From contig CAWANF010000007.1 in NCBI GenBank assembly GCA_963783355.1, forward strand, positions 372,001 through 436,000: a DNA stretch of 64,000 bases, in the 5' to 3' direction. The stretch's first letter is position 1. Each line of letters opens with the position of its first letter. The notes under the pieces were generated by a model that saw only the letters and a list, made by a program, of their open reading frames with translations, did not search any database and was not told the origin of the DNA. A program made the position numbers and the translations under genes. Positions 19,301 through 28,400 of this stretch are shown one piece after another. The DNA is from CAWANF01 sp963783355. GTDB taxonomy: Bacteria; Bacteroidota; Rhodothermia; Balneolales; DATFMH01.

Positions 19301-19640
19301 CATCCAGCTTTTCCCGCACGTCCAGGCTGGCGTAATCCATATTTGTACCCCAGGCAAATTCAAGAATCACATCCGACTGGCCGGAGCGCGAGATGCTGCG
19401 TACCTGCTTTACATTCTTCACTACCCCCAGGGCTTCTTCGATAGGTTTACTTATCAGATTTTCAATTTCAGCCGGTGCCGCACCGCTGAATTCTGTCCGG
19501 ATAGTCAGTGTCGGATAACTTAAGTCGGGAAGCAGGTTTATTTTCAGACGGGACAGCGAAACAAATCCAAACAGGAGAATTCCTATGGTGAACATGGCTA
19601 CCGTCACACGGCGTCTCGTTGATAGATCAATGATTTTCAT
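16341..19640 (-). CDS. RND-family efflux transporter permease (first of tandem pair)
   Basis: RND pump subunit of 1099 residues. Family marks are NLLPDLSYPTLTIRTEFSGA near the N terminus, GLLVDNSIVVLENISRHRS in TM4, GIVVNNAIVLIDLINQFRK and RLRPILMTTLTTTLGLLPLA in the second half. It is longer than its neighbour partly because the cytosolic connector between TM6 and TM7 is enlarged and rich in basic residues (roughly 500-590). As in the partner pump, TM4 has Asp-Asn rather than Asp-Asp. It follows the adaptor gene by 38 bases and overlaps the second pump gene by four bases. Confidence 0.93.
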   Translation of the reverse strand: MKIIDLSTRRRVTVAMFTIGILLFGFVSLSRLKINLLPDLSYPTLTIRTEFSGAAPAEIENLISKPIEEALGVVKNVKQVRSISRSGQSDVILEFAWGTNMDYASLDVREKLDAIQLPLEAERPVILRFDPTLDPVIRFALFRENKPAKTNVTSASIQPNAEPVPSIQTLKYLRTLSEEQLKKELETADGVASVKVSGGLEEEIQVLVDERRLAHLNIPIDKVITELSAENVNLSGGRLEEGTSQFLVRTINQFKTVDEINDIVLENRNNKPIYIRDIADVRQGYKEREAITRFNGREAVELAVYKEGDANTVAVARDVDKKLKNIRKNLPDGVKLVKVYDQSTFINQAVDEVVNAGIIGGILAIIILYLFLRDFWATVIISLSIPVSVIATFNLMYGYDITLNIMSLGGIALGIGLLVDNSIVVLENISRHRSMGKTMLQASREGASEVGTAVVASTLTTIAVFFPLVFVQGIAGQLFRDQALTVTFSLLASLIVAITLIPMLSSVRGRKKSSIPRPLRTVPKTQTARFFRKIRIFLVETIPSYFVRGILQAIHLISRSISFLIRPLVNGFNNVYQWVESRYPALIRWALGHRAIVLISAFLIFSGSLLLIPRLGIELIPSMSQGEFTIEFRMAPGTPLNRTDDALKSVQYAAQTLGNVHTTFSVAGTGNRMDANPDEGGENWGELDVTLNKGSNRDDEEQAMRQLRTHLQQIPGLQYKFSRPALFTFKTPVEVEISGYDLDQLKKVSQSIHQKMQNSGRFADVKSTMERGHPEIQIHFDRAKVAALGMAVHTVADNVVRKIKGDVATQYSWHERKIDVLVRAREKDRASADEIRRLIINPQSSKPVPLEAVANIVVTTGPSEIRRVAQQRVAVITANLNYGDLGTAANEIGGIIKNTVMPNNISAQIGGQNEEMDASFKSLVFALLLAVFLVYLVMASQFESLIHPFVILFTIPLALVGAILALWITGATISVVVFIGLILLAGIVVNNAIVLIDLINQFRKQGMDKIEAIVEAGRSRLRPILMTTLTTTLGLLPLALGIGEGAEVRAPMGITVIGGLTVSTLLTLVVIPVMYAIMDRKDYEAETVAENISETGEQK

Positions 19641-19678
19641 GATCGGATCCGGTTAGCGTCTCTCAGCGCTGTTGATGG

Positions 19679-20737
19679 TTATTGATGAATGACTTCGACT
19701 TTGCTGCTGTCTTTTAAACTGCTTTGCCCGATGGTGACAACCGAATCACCGTCTTTTAATCCGTTCACGATTTCAATTCTTGAACCGTTGGAGTAACCGG
19801 TCTGAACTGTTTTCTTAAAACTCATCAGGTTATTGATGACGAACACACTATTCAAACCATCCTCGCTGATGATGGCCTCTTTAGGAACGAGCATCGTATT
19901 TCTCCGCGTGTCATATACAATCCGGATACGCGTAAACATTCCTGGTTTGAGCTGCCGGGTCGGGTCATTGATTTCTATCGTGACCTTGAAAGTGCCCGTT
20001 TCGGGATCCACTATCGGGCTGATTCGTTCAACATGTCCCTGAAATGTTTTGGAAGGAATAGCGTCCGCTTCAAATTCAACGGGCTGTTTTACGTGAATTT
20101 TCTGCATTTCGTGTTCAGGAACATAGACAATAGCCAGCAGCGGATCAAAATCGGTGATTGAGAAAACGGGATCGTTGACACGAATCATATTCCCGACTTT
20201 AATCAGCCGTTTGGACACGATTCCATCGATCGGTGCCCGGATCGTGGTGTATTCGTGATTCAGTTTGGCCAGTTCAAAAGCGGCCTTTTGTGATTCGTAC
20301 TGGTATTTGACGTTCTCGTAAGCTTCGGCACTGATGAGCTTCATTTCGTATAGCTTTTGATTACGTTTGAAATCGTTTTGAAGCTTATCCAGGTTCGCTT
20401 TTGCCCGGTTCATTTCCAGACGGTACTGTTCATCATCGAGAACGGCAAGCGGCTGCCCGGCTTTTACATTTTGGCCTTCTTCCGTAACTATTTTTTCAAC
20501 CACACCATTTACTTTCGAAACAACCTGCGCCTCCTGTTCTGCTTCCAGTGTCGCTGTGCTGATGTAATGAGCCGATATATCTCCCCGGGTTACCAGTCCT
20601 ATTTCGATAGGGATGACCGATGTGGAATCCTTTTTAGAGTTATCTTTCGAGTTGCTTTCGCTGCTACAGGAATAACTGAACAAAGCGGCCGATAAAATCA
20701 GGCACAAAACCGTTGCTATAGTACTGGATTTTTTCAT
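19679..20737 (-). CDS. RND efflux periplasmic adaptor lipoprotein (membrane fusion protein)
   Basis: The adaptor links the RND pumps to an outer-membrane channel. The 352-residue precursor has a lipoprotein signal with lipobox FSYSC (Cys24), a split lipoyl/hairpin region (AQVVSKVNGVVEKIVTEEGQ near 66-85; TTIRAPIDGIVSKRLIKVGN near 165-185), then the beta-barrel part (ISPIVDPETGTFKVTIEIND) and a membrane-proximal end. It is first in the leftward operon with the two pump genes. No TolC-like channel gene lies in the operon, so one must come from elsewhere. Confidence 0.92.
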   Translation of the reverse strand: MKKSSTIATVLCLILSAALFSYSCSSESNSKDNSKKDSTSVIPIEIGLVTRGDISAHYISTATLEAEQEAQVVSKVNGVVEKIVTEEGQNVKAGQPLAVLDDEQYRLEMNRAKANLDKLQNDFKRNQKLYEMKLISAEAYENVKYQYESQKAAFELAKLNHEYTTIRAPIDGIVSKRLIKVGNMIRVNDPVFSITDFDPLLAIVYVPEHEMQKIHVKQPVEFEADAIPSKTFQGHVERISPIVDPETGTFKVTIEINDPTRQLKPGMFTRIRIVYDTRRNTMLVPKEAIISEDGLNSVFVINNLMSFKKTVQTGYSNGSRIEIVNGLKDGDSVVTIGQSSLKDSSKVEVIHQ

Positions 20738-21428
20738 GTGAGGAAGCTCTTTGATGAATCAGTTTATCAAACTTACCTCTCATTACGGTTAATTTCTACG
20801 TTTGGTTACAAGTAACTGATTAAAAATAAAAGAATGATTAATTCTAACCCCTTTCGAGCTAAAAGAATTGGCTGGAATGATTAATAAAGGGAAGGTTAAA
20901 GTATTTTAATCGGGAAAATTCGGAATGTTGAATTTTAAATTTTGAATTATTCGCATTGTCATGGAGGGCTGAGTCGAACTATGAGGGACATCAGCTCATT
21001 CAACGGTTGGAGATTGCTTCTCCCGACAGGTGTCTGGATCGCAATGGACAGGGAAGGAAAGAGTCCCTTTCATTTCGAACGGTCTCCGGGACCAATGACA
21101 CACAAAGGTTCTGACTCTTTCCGGCTCAACAGGTTCTTATTTCTATGACCTGTCAATCTAATTATTTCGTTTCTTAACTGCTTTAAACATAGGATGACAC
21201 GATTGGTGTTTTGAAGTCCATCGTTCGGAGAACCCGGATATTTTGCTATCACAAAATTCCGGGATTACGACGTTAGCAGGTACTATTATCGCTCATCAAC
21301 AATAATCAGGTTTCCCAACCCCATTACAACGTCATCCCGCACTTCGATGCGGGATCTTCTGACGTTAACAACAATAAACCACAGAGGGTACACCAACTAA
21401 CTTCCCAACAAACCAGATGTTATAATAC
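20738..21428. other. Long intergenic region with repeat-derived sequence
   Basis: Nearly 700 bases between the efflux adaptor (leftward) and acr3 (leftward). It should hold the promoter of the efflux operon near 20740-20900, which is AT-rich, and the 3' end of the arsenic operon. The middle part (20940-21130) resembles decayed intergenic repeat rather than coding sequence. A 29-base hairpin repeat is at 21331 and a fragment of a second repeat (AAACCACAGAGGGTACACC) at ~21375. The short open frames here look accidental. Confidence 0.55.
21331..21359. repeat. 29-base hairpin repeat, copy 1
   Basis: GTCATCCCGCACTTCGATGC plus GGGATCTTC. It has an inner perfect 8-bp inverted repeat ATCCCGCA/TGCGGGAT around the loop CTTCGA. 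A second copy in the same orientation, with three substitutions, is at 61537. Such short palindromic intergenic elements occur in many genomes; here it lies downstream of acr3. Confidence 0.7.
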
Positions 21429-22469
21429 TCAGTCATATCTCCATCTTTTGGCGAGAGAAACAAGAGAAAGCATTACCGGAACTTCAATCAGTACGCCTAC
21501 AACGGTTACCAAAGCGGCCCCGGAATTTAATCCGAATAACGAAATAGCAACAGCCACAGCCAGTTCGAAAAAGTTGCTCGCCCCGATCATTGATGAAGGC
21601 GCACAAATGGCATAAGGCAGTTTAATTTTTCGACCGCTGAACCAGGCAATCCCGAAAATTGTGTATGTTTGAATAGCCAACGGAATGGCAATAAGCAAAA
21701 TGACAAACGGCCGCTCTATAATTCGCTCTCCCTGGTAAGCAAATAACAAAATCAGGGTAACCAGCAGGGCAATTATGGAAACCGGTTTAAAAAAGGGCAG
21801 AAAACGCCGGGTGTACCAGTCAAGGCCTTTGGCTCTGACAATTATTCGATGCGATAAATATCCCGCCAGCAAGGGTATAACCACATAGATGATAACCGAT
21901 GTAATTAATGTAGAATACGGAATGGCAATGTGAGTGATTCCAAGCAGGAATCCGACTATCGGGATGAAAGCTACCAGGATAACCAGGTCATTGACCGAAA
22001 CCTGCACCAGCGTGTATGTTGGATCGCCATCCGAAAGGTAAGACCAGACGAATACCATCGCCGTACAGGGAGCCGCACCCAATAAAATGGCTCCGGCTAT
22101 AAATTGTTGAGCCAAATCGGGTTGTATCCAGGCCTGGAAAATATGAGTAAAAAAAATCCAGGCGAAAAAAGCCATCGTGAACGGCTTGATCAGCCAGTTA
22201 ACTATCAATGTCAGGATCAACCCGTTTGGAGACTTCCCAACGTTTTTGATCGAATCAAAATCGATTTGAAGCATCATCGGGTAGATCATCAGCCATATGA
22301 GGATGGCCACCGGCAGGTTCACATTATAAAGTGTCCAATTACTTAATATTTGTACACCGGAACCTAATAGTCTTCCAAGAAGAATACCCGCGGCAATACA
22401 GGCAAGGACCCAAACGGTCAGGTATTTCTCAAAGAATCCAATAGATTTTACAGTATCAGAGCGGTTCAT
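21429..22469 (-). CDS. acr3: Arsenite efflux permease Acr3
   Basis: An integral membrane transporter that exports arsenite. The 346 residues contain about ten hydrophobic helices and Acr3-type segments: FEKYLTVWVLACIAAGILLG at the N terminus, ILLGAAPCTAMVFVWSYLSD (with the conserved Cys of the ACR3 family), QVSVNDLVILVAFIPIVGFL and SSMIGASNFFELAVAVAISL. It is the last gene of arsR-arsM-arsC-acr3, 15 bases after arsC, and exports the arsenite that ArsC produces. Confidence 0.93.
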   Translation of the reverse strand: MNRSDTVKSIGFFEKYLTVWVLACIAAGILLGRLLGSGVQILSNWTLYNVNLPVAILIWLMIYPMMLQIDFDSIKNVGKSPNGLILTLIVNWLIKPFTMAFFAWIFFTHIFQAWIQPDLAQQFIAGAILLGAAPCTAMVFVWSYLSDGDPTYTLVQVSVNDLVILVAFIPIVGFLLGITHIAIPYSTLITSVIIYVVIPLLAGYLSHRIIVRAKGLDWYTRRFLPFFKPVSIIALLVTLILLFAYQGERIIERPFVILLIAIPLAIQTYTIFGIAWFSGRKIKLPYAICAPSSMIGASNFFELAVAVAISLFGLNSGAALVTVVGVLIEVPVMLSLVSLAKRWRYD

Positions 22470-22484
22470 AAATGAATAGTAAAT

Positions 22485-22919
22485 TCAGTTTTCAGGTTCT
22501 ATATATAAATTGTGTTGAAAAAGGAAAAAACGACAGAAAAGTTCGATTTCATCACACACTTTACGAAAAGCCTCTAGTTTCTCTTCCTCATTGCCTTCCG
22601 CTTTTGCAGGATCTGGAAAATTATGATGTATTTTTAAAGCTTTTGAAGGAAATACAGGGCACCGTTCCCGGGCATTATCGCAGACGGTTATCACATAATC
22701 GAAATTCTCTCCCAGGTAATTTTCAACAAGATCCGAGGTGTGGCCTGAAATATCCACACCTCGTTCTTTCATAACCTGAATGGCAACCGGGTTAACACCA
22801 TGAGTTTCAATCCCGGCGCTGTATACATTCACCTTATCTCCCCCATAATGTCGCAACCAGCCTTCGGCCATTTGGCTTCGACAACTATTGCCGGTGCACA
22901 GCACAAGAATATTTCTCAT
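22485..22919 (-). CDS. arsC: Arsenate reductase ArsC (low-molecular-weight phosphatase fold)
   Basis: Reduces arsenate to arsenite by a cysteine relay, typically regenerated by thioredoxin. The 144-residue protein has the phosphatase loop C8-TGNSC-R14-S near the N terminus and the redox pair C80-DNARER-C87, matching Cys10, Cys82 and Cys89 of the plasmid pI258 enzyme. H-N-FPDPA follows as in that family. It lies between arsM (two bases upstream) and acr3 in the arsenic operon. Confidence 0.94.
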   Translation of the reverse strand: MRNILVLCTGNSCRSQMAEGWLRHYGGDKVNVYSAGIETHGVNPVAIQVMKERGVDISGHTSDLVENYLGENFDYVITVCDNARERCPVFPSKALKIHHNFPDPAKAEGNEEEKLEAFRKVCDEIELFCRFFLFQHNLYIEPEN

Positions 22920-22921
22920 GT

Positions 22922-23728
22922 TCAGGCTGGTTTTACTCCGTAAACAGTGGCGCTTACCAGTGCATTTATCGAATGGCGATACTCTGAAATTTCTTCGGCC
23001 GTAAGATGATCACTTAACAGTTCGTCCGGCAATTGGATGAGCCTGCTTTTAACTATAGAGACATCTTCGAAACCGACTTCTTTTAAAAGCGACAAATAAT
23101 CTTCCTGTTCGATAGCACCTGAAACGCATCCGGCGTATAGTTCTGCTTCTTTACGTAAAGAATCGGGAATAGAACCTCTCGTCACGATGTCAGAAACACA
23201 AAAATGAGCACCTGGCTTGAGCACACGATACATTTCTGCAAAGGCTGATGATTTATCAGGAACAAGATTCAATACGCAATTACTGACAACCACATCTATG
23301 GAATCATTTTCAATTGGTAAATCTTCTATATCCCCCAAACGGAATTCTACATTGGAATATCCCAAAACTTGTGTATTTGATATGGCTTTCTCAACCATTT
23401 TTTCCGTCATATCGACTCCAATGATATGACCCGAGTTGCCAACAACGGCTCGTGCAACAAATGCATCGTTTCCGGCACCGGAACCGAGATCCAGGACTGT
23501 ATCTCCTTTACTGATGTTGGCATAGTTGGTGGGCAATCCGCAGCCAAGATTCAGGTCCGCATCGGCTACATAACCTTCCTGGGTTGTATAATCTTCACTG
23601 AAGACAGTATAGGTTGTTTGCGGACCACAACCACAACAGCTGCCACTATCTTCTTTAGGCTGTTCAGCTATTTTGCCATATTTCTCTTTTACAAGTCTTT
23701 TCAATTCTTCTGTGTCATTTGGATTCAT
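22922..23728 (-). CDS. arsM: Arsenite S-adenosylmethionine methyltransferase ArsM
   Basis: Methylates As(III) using SAM in the cytosol. The SAM-binding motif VLDLGSGAGNDAF is followed by VIGVDMTEKMVEKA-like sequence, SNCVLNLVPDK and AELYAGCVSGAIEQEDY; these two Cys positions, with the N-terminal CCGCG cluster (C31, C32, C34), fit the ArsM arsenic-binding cysteines. The open frame extends to a TTG at 23761, but ATG at 23728 (MNPNDTEEL) is preferred; either way it overlaps the end of arsR, implying translational coupling. Length from ATG is 268 residues. Confidence 0.92.
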   Translation of the reverse strand: MNPNDTEELKRLVKEKYGKIAEQPKEDSGSCCGCGPQTTYTVFSEDYTTQEGYVADADLNLGCGLPTNYANISKGDTVLDLGSGAGNDAFVARAVVGNSGHIIGVDMTEKMVEKAISNTQVLGYSNVEFRLGDIEDLPIENDSIDVVVSNCVLNLVPDKSSAFAEMYRVLKPGAHFCVSDIVTRGSIPDSLRKEAELYAGCVSGAIEQEDYLSLLKEVGFEDVSIVKSRLIQLPDELLSDHLTAEEISEYRHSINALVSATVYGVKPA

Positions 23729-24065
23729 TGGTACAACATTGATTTGGAATTTGTGTTTCAATTACATTCTGGAACCATTCGAACGAATTTTTTAGCTCTT
23801 CCATGGTTTCATCATTCAGACAATAGCAGGTTTTGACACCCGATATTTCCCCTTTAATTAATCCGGCACTTTTCAGGGCTTTCAGATGCTGCGAAACCGT
23901 TGCCTGGGCTAACGGCAGGGCATCCGTGATATCTCCACAAATGCAGGTTTTGCAATCGGCAAGCATTTTGATTATTGCTATTCGCGCCGGATGGCTTAAT
24001 GCTTTCATCAGTTCCGCTAAGCGAATATCGTTTGCTTCAAAAAGATCGGATTTGTTTAGTGCCAT
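23715..24065 (-). CDS. arsR: ArsR-family metalloregulatory repressor
   Basis: A 116-residue winged-helix repressor, first gene of the arsenic operon. It has the ArsR core KALSHPARIAIIKML, a cysteine cluster C38-KT-C41-I-C43-GD just before the recognition region (likely As(III) ligands), and the DNA-recognition helix ALPLAQATVSQHLKALKSAG. Two extra cysteines (CCTNESK) end the protein. A perfect 18-base palindrome lies 17-34 bases upstream of its start, the expected autoregulatory operator. Confidence 0.95.
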   Translation of the reverse strand: MALNKSDLFEANDIRLAELMKALSHPARIAIIKMLADCKTCICGDITDALPLAQATVSQHLKALKSAGLIKGEISGVKTCYCLNDETMEELKNSFEWFQNVIETQIPNQCCTNESK

Positions 24066-24081
24066 AGATTATTCATTTGTA

Positions 24082-24099
24082 TATCGTAAATATACGATA
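24082..24099. promoter_or_regulatory. Probable ArsR operator
   Basis: The perfect palindrome TATCGTAAATATACGATA lies 17-34 bases upstream of the arsR ATG (24065). Symmetric half-sites TATCGTA/TACGATA match the kind of dyad that ArsR dimers occupy, and the location overlaps where the arsR promoter should be. Release on arsenite binding would induce arsR-arsM-arsC-acr3. Binding is inferred, not shown. Confidence 0.72.
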
Positions 24100-24175
24100 A
24101 ATATAAAAAGAAGATTTGATGTGATCCAAAAAAAATTTTGATAGTGGAAAAAATGATTCGTAAGAATTTAAATTT

Positions 24176-24211
24176 AAAGGTACGGACATACCATAGCATG
24201 TCCGTACCTTT
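24176..24211 (-). terminator. Rho-independent terminator-like hairpin after VAT1-like gene
   Basis: A perfect 14-bp inverted repeat, AAAGGTACGGACAT and ATGTCCGTACCTTT, with an 8-base loop. It sits 31 bases past the stop of the leftward oxidoreductase gene at 24242, and on that strand the stem is followed by TTTAAATTTAAATT. It separates that transcript from the arsR promoter. Confidence 0.72.
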
Positions 24212-24241
24212 AGAGATCATTTCAAGAAAATCATCCTGAAC

Positions 24242-25261
24242 TCAGGGGACCAAAATTACTTTCCCGATATTCCGGCGCTCTTCAATATAACGATGGGCAT
24301 CTCCAATATTATCAAAAGGAAACACTTTATCGACATGTGGATGAATCCATCCTTCTTCATACCCTTTTAAAATTTCTTTTGTCCATTGCCCAACTTTTTC
24401 TCCTTCGTGCCACAGATGACCAAGATTGACTCCAAATACTCCTTTATTGCCATTCATTAAAGGAACCGGATGAAAAAAAGGTAACGAGGCGGCCATCTTC
24501 AGCATATTCCATTTCCCGGCCAGACCCGCTTTGCCGCTGGTTACAGACACGCCAAACATGCCTAACCGGCCAGTTGATCGCAACGCTTTATAACTTTTTT
24601 TGAAACTGGAACCCCCAATCGGATCTGTAATTAATTCTACTCCTTTGCCATTGGTATATTTGAGCAATTCGGGCAACCAGTCTTTCGCTCGATAATCAAT
24701 AACAAAATCTACTCCTTTTTCCTTAAGGAAATCATGCTTGTGCGCACTGGCAGTCCCGATAATGTGCGCGCCGATGTGTTTTGCAATATCGATAGCAGCA
24801 AGCCCCACGCCGCCGCCTGCATTATGTATCAACACCGTTTCACCGGCTTTCAGAGAACCCATAACATGTATCAAATCATAAGCGGTCAAATACGTTACGG
24901 GTAAGGCTGCCGCCTCTTCAAACGACATGGAATCGGGTTTTTCAAACACTTGCGATGCGGAGACACAAACCATTTCTGATTGTCCGCCAAAACGGGTCAT
25001 TGCCAGAACAGATTTCCCAATCATGGAGGTATCAACACCTTCGCCCACGGCTTCTACAATTCCCGATACTTCATAGCCCATCACGGCCGGTGGTTTTGGA
25101 GCATCCGGATATAATCCCTGGCGTGCCAGGATATCTGCGAAATTAAGTCCGGCGGCTTTAACCCTGATTAACAATTCCCCGTGAATTGGTTTAGGATCGG
25201 GAGCATCCATGATCTTCATAACTTCGATTCCACCGTTTCCGGCAGTGAGTATTTGTCTCAT
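24242..25261 (-). CDS. Zinc-free quinone oxidoreductase-like protein (VAT1/MDR family)
   Basis: A medium-chain dehydrogenase/reductase of 339 residues. It has the GroES-like N domain (GELLIRVKAAGLNFADILAR, MGYEVSGIVEAVGEGVD), the nucleotide-binding motif AGGGVGLAAIDIAKHIG (~149-165) and C-terminal VVPFDNIGDAH-like sequence ending GKVILVP. No structural-zinc cysteine cluster is seen, as in quinone-oxidoreductase and VAT1-like members, which usually use NADPH. Substrate is unknown. It is a single gene with its own downstream hairpin. Confidence 0.85.
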   Translation of the reverse strand: MRQILTAGNGGIEVMKIMDAPDPKPIHGELLIRVKAAGLNFADILARQGLYPDAPKPPAVMGYEVSGIVEAVGEGVDTSMIGKSVLAMTRFGGQSEMVCVSASQVFEKPDSMSFEEAAALPVTYLTAYDLIHVMGSLKAGETVLIHNAGGGVGLAAIDIAKHIGAHIIGTASAHKHDFLKEKGVDFVIDYRAKDWLPELLKYTNGKGVELITDPIGGSSFKKSYKALRSTGRLGMFGVSVTSGKAGLAGKWNMLKMAASLPFFHPVPLMNGNKGVFGVNLGHLWHEGEKVGQWTKEILKGYEEGWIHPHVDKVFPFDNIGDAHRYIEERRNIGKVILVP

Positions 25262-25440
25262 TATTCAGGGTATAAATAGTTATATAGTAAAATATTGTGA
25301 AATATAGAATAAAATATGTAAGGTATTCATTTCACGAAGGTCATTTAAGGTTGTTATTGAAATTTTAATACTCAACAGGCGGTTAAAAAAGAAGTTAGTG
25401 AGATTAGAGGCTATTAACATATGGAAGTTGATACAATAAA

Positions 25441-25447
25441 GAAGGAG
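25441..25447 (+). promoter_or_regulatory. Shine-Dalgarno before tricorn-like gene
   Basis: GAAGGAG ends five bases before the ATG at 25453, which fixes that start and the signal peptide that follows. Confidence 0.7.
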
Positions 25448-25452
25448 TTCTG

Positions 25453-28400
25453 ATGCGAAAAATATTATCAATAGTGACCGTTTTATTTATAACAATATTC
25501 ATAACAAAAATAACCAATGCACAAGTTCATGCCCGGATGTTCCGGTATCCGGATGTATCCCAAACACAAATTACTTTTGTCTATGCCGGCAATGTTTGGG
25601 TGGCTCCCAAAGAAGGTGGATTGGCGAAAATGTTAACTTCCCCCAAAGGGGAAGAAGAGTTTCCAAAGTTTTCACCTGATGGTAAAGAGATAGCTTACAG
25701 CGCCGATTATGCCGGAAATCTGAATGTTTACTTAGTTCCGGCGGATGGTGGAACGGCTCAGCAAATCACCCACGATCCAAGTCCCGATCGTGTCCTGGGA
25801 TGGTACCCCAAAGGTAAACAGATATTATATGCCTCTTCGAAACAAAGTGGCCGGCAGCGGTTTGATCAGTTGTATGAAGTTTCAGATAAAGGGGGTTTAT
25901 CCGATAAACTGCCGGTTCCTTATGGTGAATTCGGAATGATCTCCCCGGATGGCAAATGGCTGGCATTTACTATGAAATCCCGTGCATTTCGCCATTGGAA
26001 AGGTTACCGGGGCGGTTGGGCACCGGATATCTGGTTATTTAACCTGAAGACATACGCATCCAAAAATATCACCCATAATAAAGCGAATGACGAGCAGCCC
26101 ATGTGGCATGGCGATAAGATTTATTATCGTTCCGATGCCGGACAGAATGAGCGTTATAATATCTGGGTTTATGATCTGAAAACAGAAAAAAGCACCCAGG
26201 TCACACATTTCAAAAAATTTGATGTTCATTTTCCTTCTGTTGGACCGGATGATATCGTTTTTGAGGCTCATGATAATCTCTATTTATTGGATCTGAAAAC
26301 AAATAAATATCATGCCATTCACATCCGGGTGGTAACAGATAATTCTACCTTGATGCCACACATTGTGGATGCTGCAAAATGGATTCGCAACGCGGCTATT
26401 TCTCCCAAAGGAAAAAGAGTTCTGTTTGAAGCCCGCGGTGATATCTTTTCGGTTCCTGCGCAACACGGAAACACGAGAGACTTAACACAAACTTCAGCTT
26501 ATGCCGAGCGTATGCCGGAATACTCACCCAATGGCAAATATATCGCCTACTGGAGTGATCAAATCGGTGAATACGAATTGACACTCAGAAAGACAGACGG
26601 CACGGGAAAACCAGAAACATTAACCTCCTTCAAAGATGGTTTTAGATATCACATCTTCTGGTCACCAGACAGTAAAAAAATAGCCTTTGTGAATAATAAA
26701 ATGGATCTCCAGGTTTTCGATGTGGATACACATGAAGTGACTACGATTGATAAAGGCCAGTGGTTGTACAATCCAAATCTGGAATCCTATCGTTTCGGAT
26801 GGTCACCCGACAGTCAGTGGCTGGCGTATTATAAAGGACTGGGAAATCGTCACAACGCCATTTTCCTGTACAACACAAAAACAAAGAAAAAGGCTCAGAT
26901 AACATCAGGTTATTATAGTGATTCAAACCCCGTATTTGGTCCGGATGGAAAATATTTATTTTTCTTTACAAACCAGCATTTTAGTCCCGATTACAGCAGT
27001 ATTGATCAAACCTGGATTTATCCAAATACCACGGAAATAGCGGCTGTTTCGCTGCGCAGCGATGACCCATCTGTTTTAGCTCCTAGAAATGATACTGTTG
27101 ATGTGTCTGAAAACGAGAAACCGGGAACTGATCATAAAGAAGGTTCGGCCGGGTACAGTGATATTAAGAATGTGGTCATACAAACGGATGGAATAGAAAA
27201 CCGGATGGTTATTTTGCCCGTTCCCTATGGAAATTACAGACACTTGCAGGCTGTTTCGGGTAAAGTCCTCTTCCAAAAATTACCCAGAACAGGATCCGGA
27301 GAATCCAAAAGTTCATTACAATATTACGACATAAAAAGCAGAAAGGTTAAAACCGTTCTTGACGACATCCGGGGTTATTCGTTGTCTGCCAATCAAAAGA
27401 AAATTCTGGCATGGAAAGGGAAAACATTCGCCATCGTCAATGTAGCTGCTGATCAGAAGATGAACAAAACCGTGTCTGTGAGCGATCTGCAAATGAACGT
27501 AAATCCCCGTGCTGAATGGCATCAAATATTTAATGACGTCTGGCGCTTCGAACGTGATTATTATTATGATCCGTATATGAATGATGTCGGTTGGGATGCC
27601 ATGCGCAAGAAATATGAACCACTCATCAACGACTGCGTAACTCGATCGGATGTTAATTATGTCATTGGCCAGTTGTTGGGTGAAATCAATTCATCCCATA
27701 CTTATGTTTTCGGTGGAGATACACAAAAATCTCTTCATCGTGGCGTTGGTCTTTTGGGAATCAACTGGAAACTGGAACATGGAAAATATCAAATAAGTAA
27801 AATCATCAAAGGAGCCACATGGGACGTAGTGCGTTCGCCCCTTGATCAGCCCGGTTTAGATGTTAAAGCCGGTGATTATATCCTGGCTGTAAACGGATCT
27901 GCTATAAATACTTCAAAAGATCCTTATGCCGCTTTCGAAGGACTGGCAAACAAAACCGTGGTTCTGACAGTAAACAGTAAGCCAACTTTCGATGACGCTC
28001 ATACTATTACGGTTAAAACTTTATCGAGCGAGGCTAAACTCCGTCATGAGGCCTGGGTAGAAGCAAAACGCAAACAAGTGGCTCGCGAAACCGACGGGCA
28101 AATTGGATACATCTATGTTCCCGATACAGGCATCGGTGGACAAACCGACTTGGTTCGCCAGTTTAATGCGCAATACAATAAAAAAGGATTGATTATCGAC
28201 GAGCGTTTTAACAGCGGCGGACAAATACCCAACCGTTTTATTGAATTATTGGCTCGCAAACCGTTGGCGTTTTGGGCAGTCCGGGACGGAACCGACTGGC
28301 AGACGCCAACGATTGCTAATTTTGGCCCGAAAGTGATGCTCATTAACGGATGGAGCGGATCCGGCGGCGATGCCTTCCCATATTTCTTTCGTGAGGATAA

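Noticed and set aside
20942..21148. 68-codon open frame in the efflux/arsenic gap
   Set aside because: Composition resembles decayed intergenic repeat and no homologous pattern is seen.
23729..23761. TTG start of ArsM at 23761
   Set aside because: It extends far into arsR; ATG at 23728 gives a normal N terminus.
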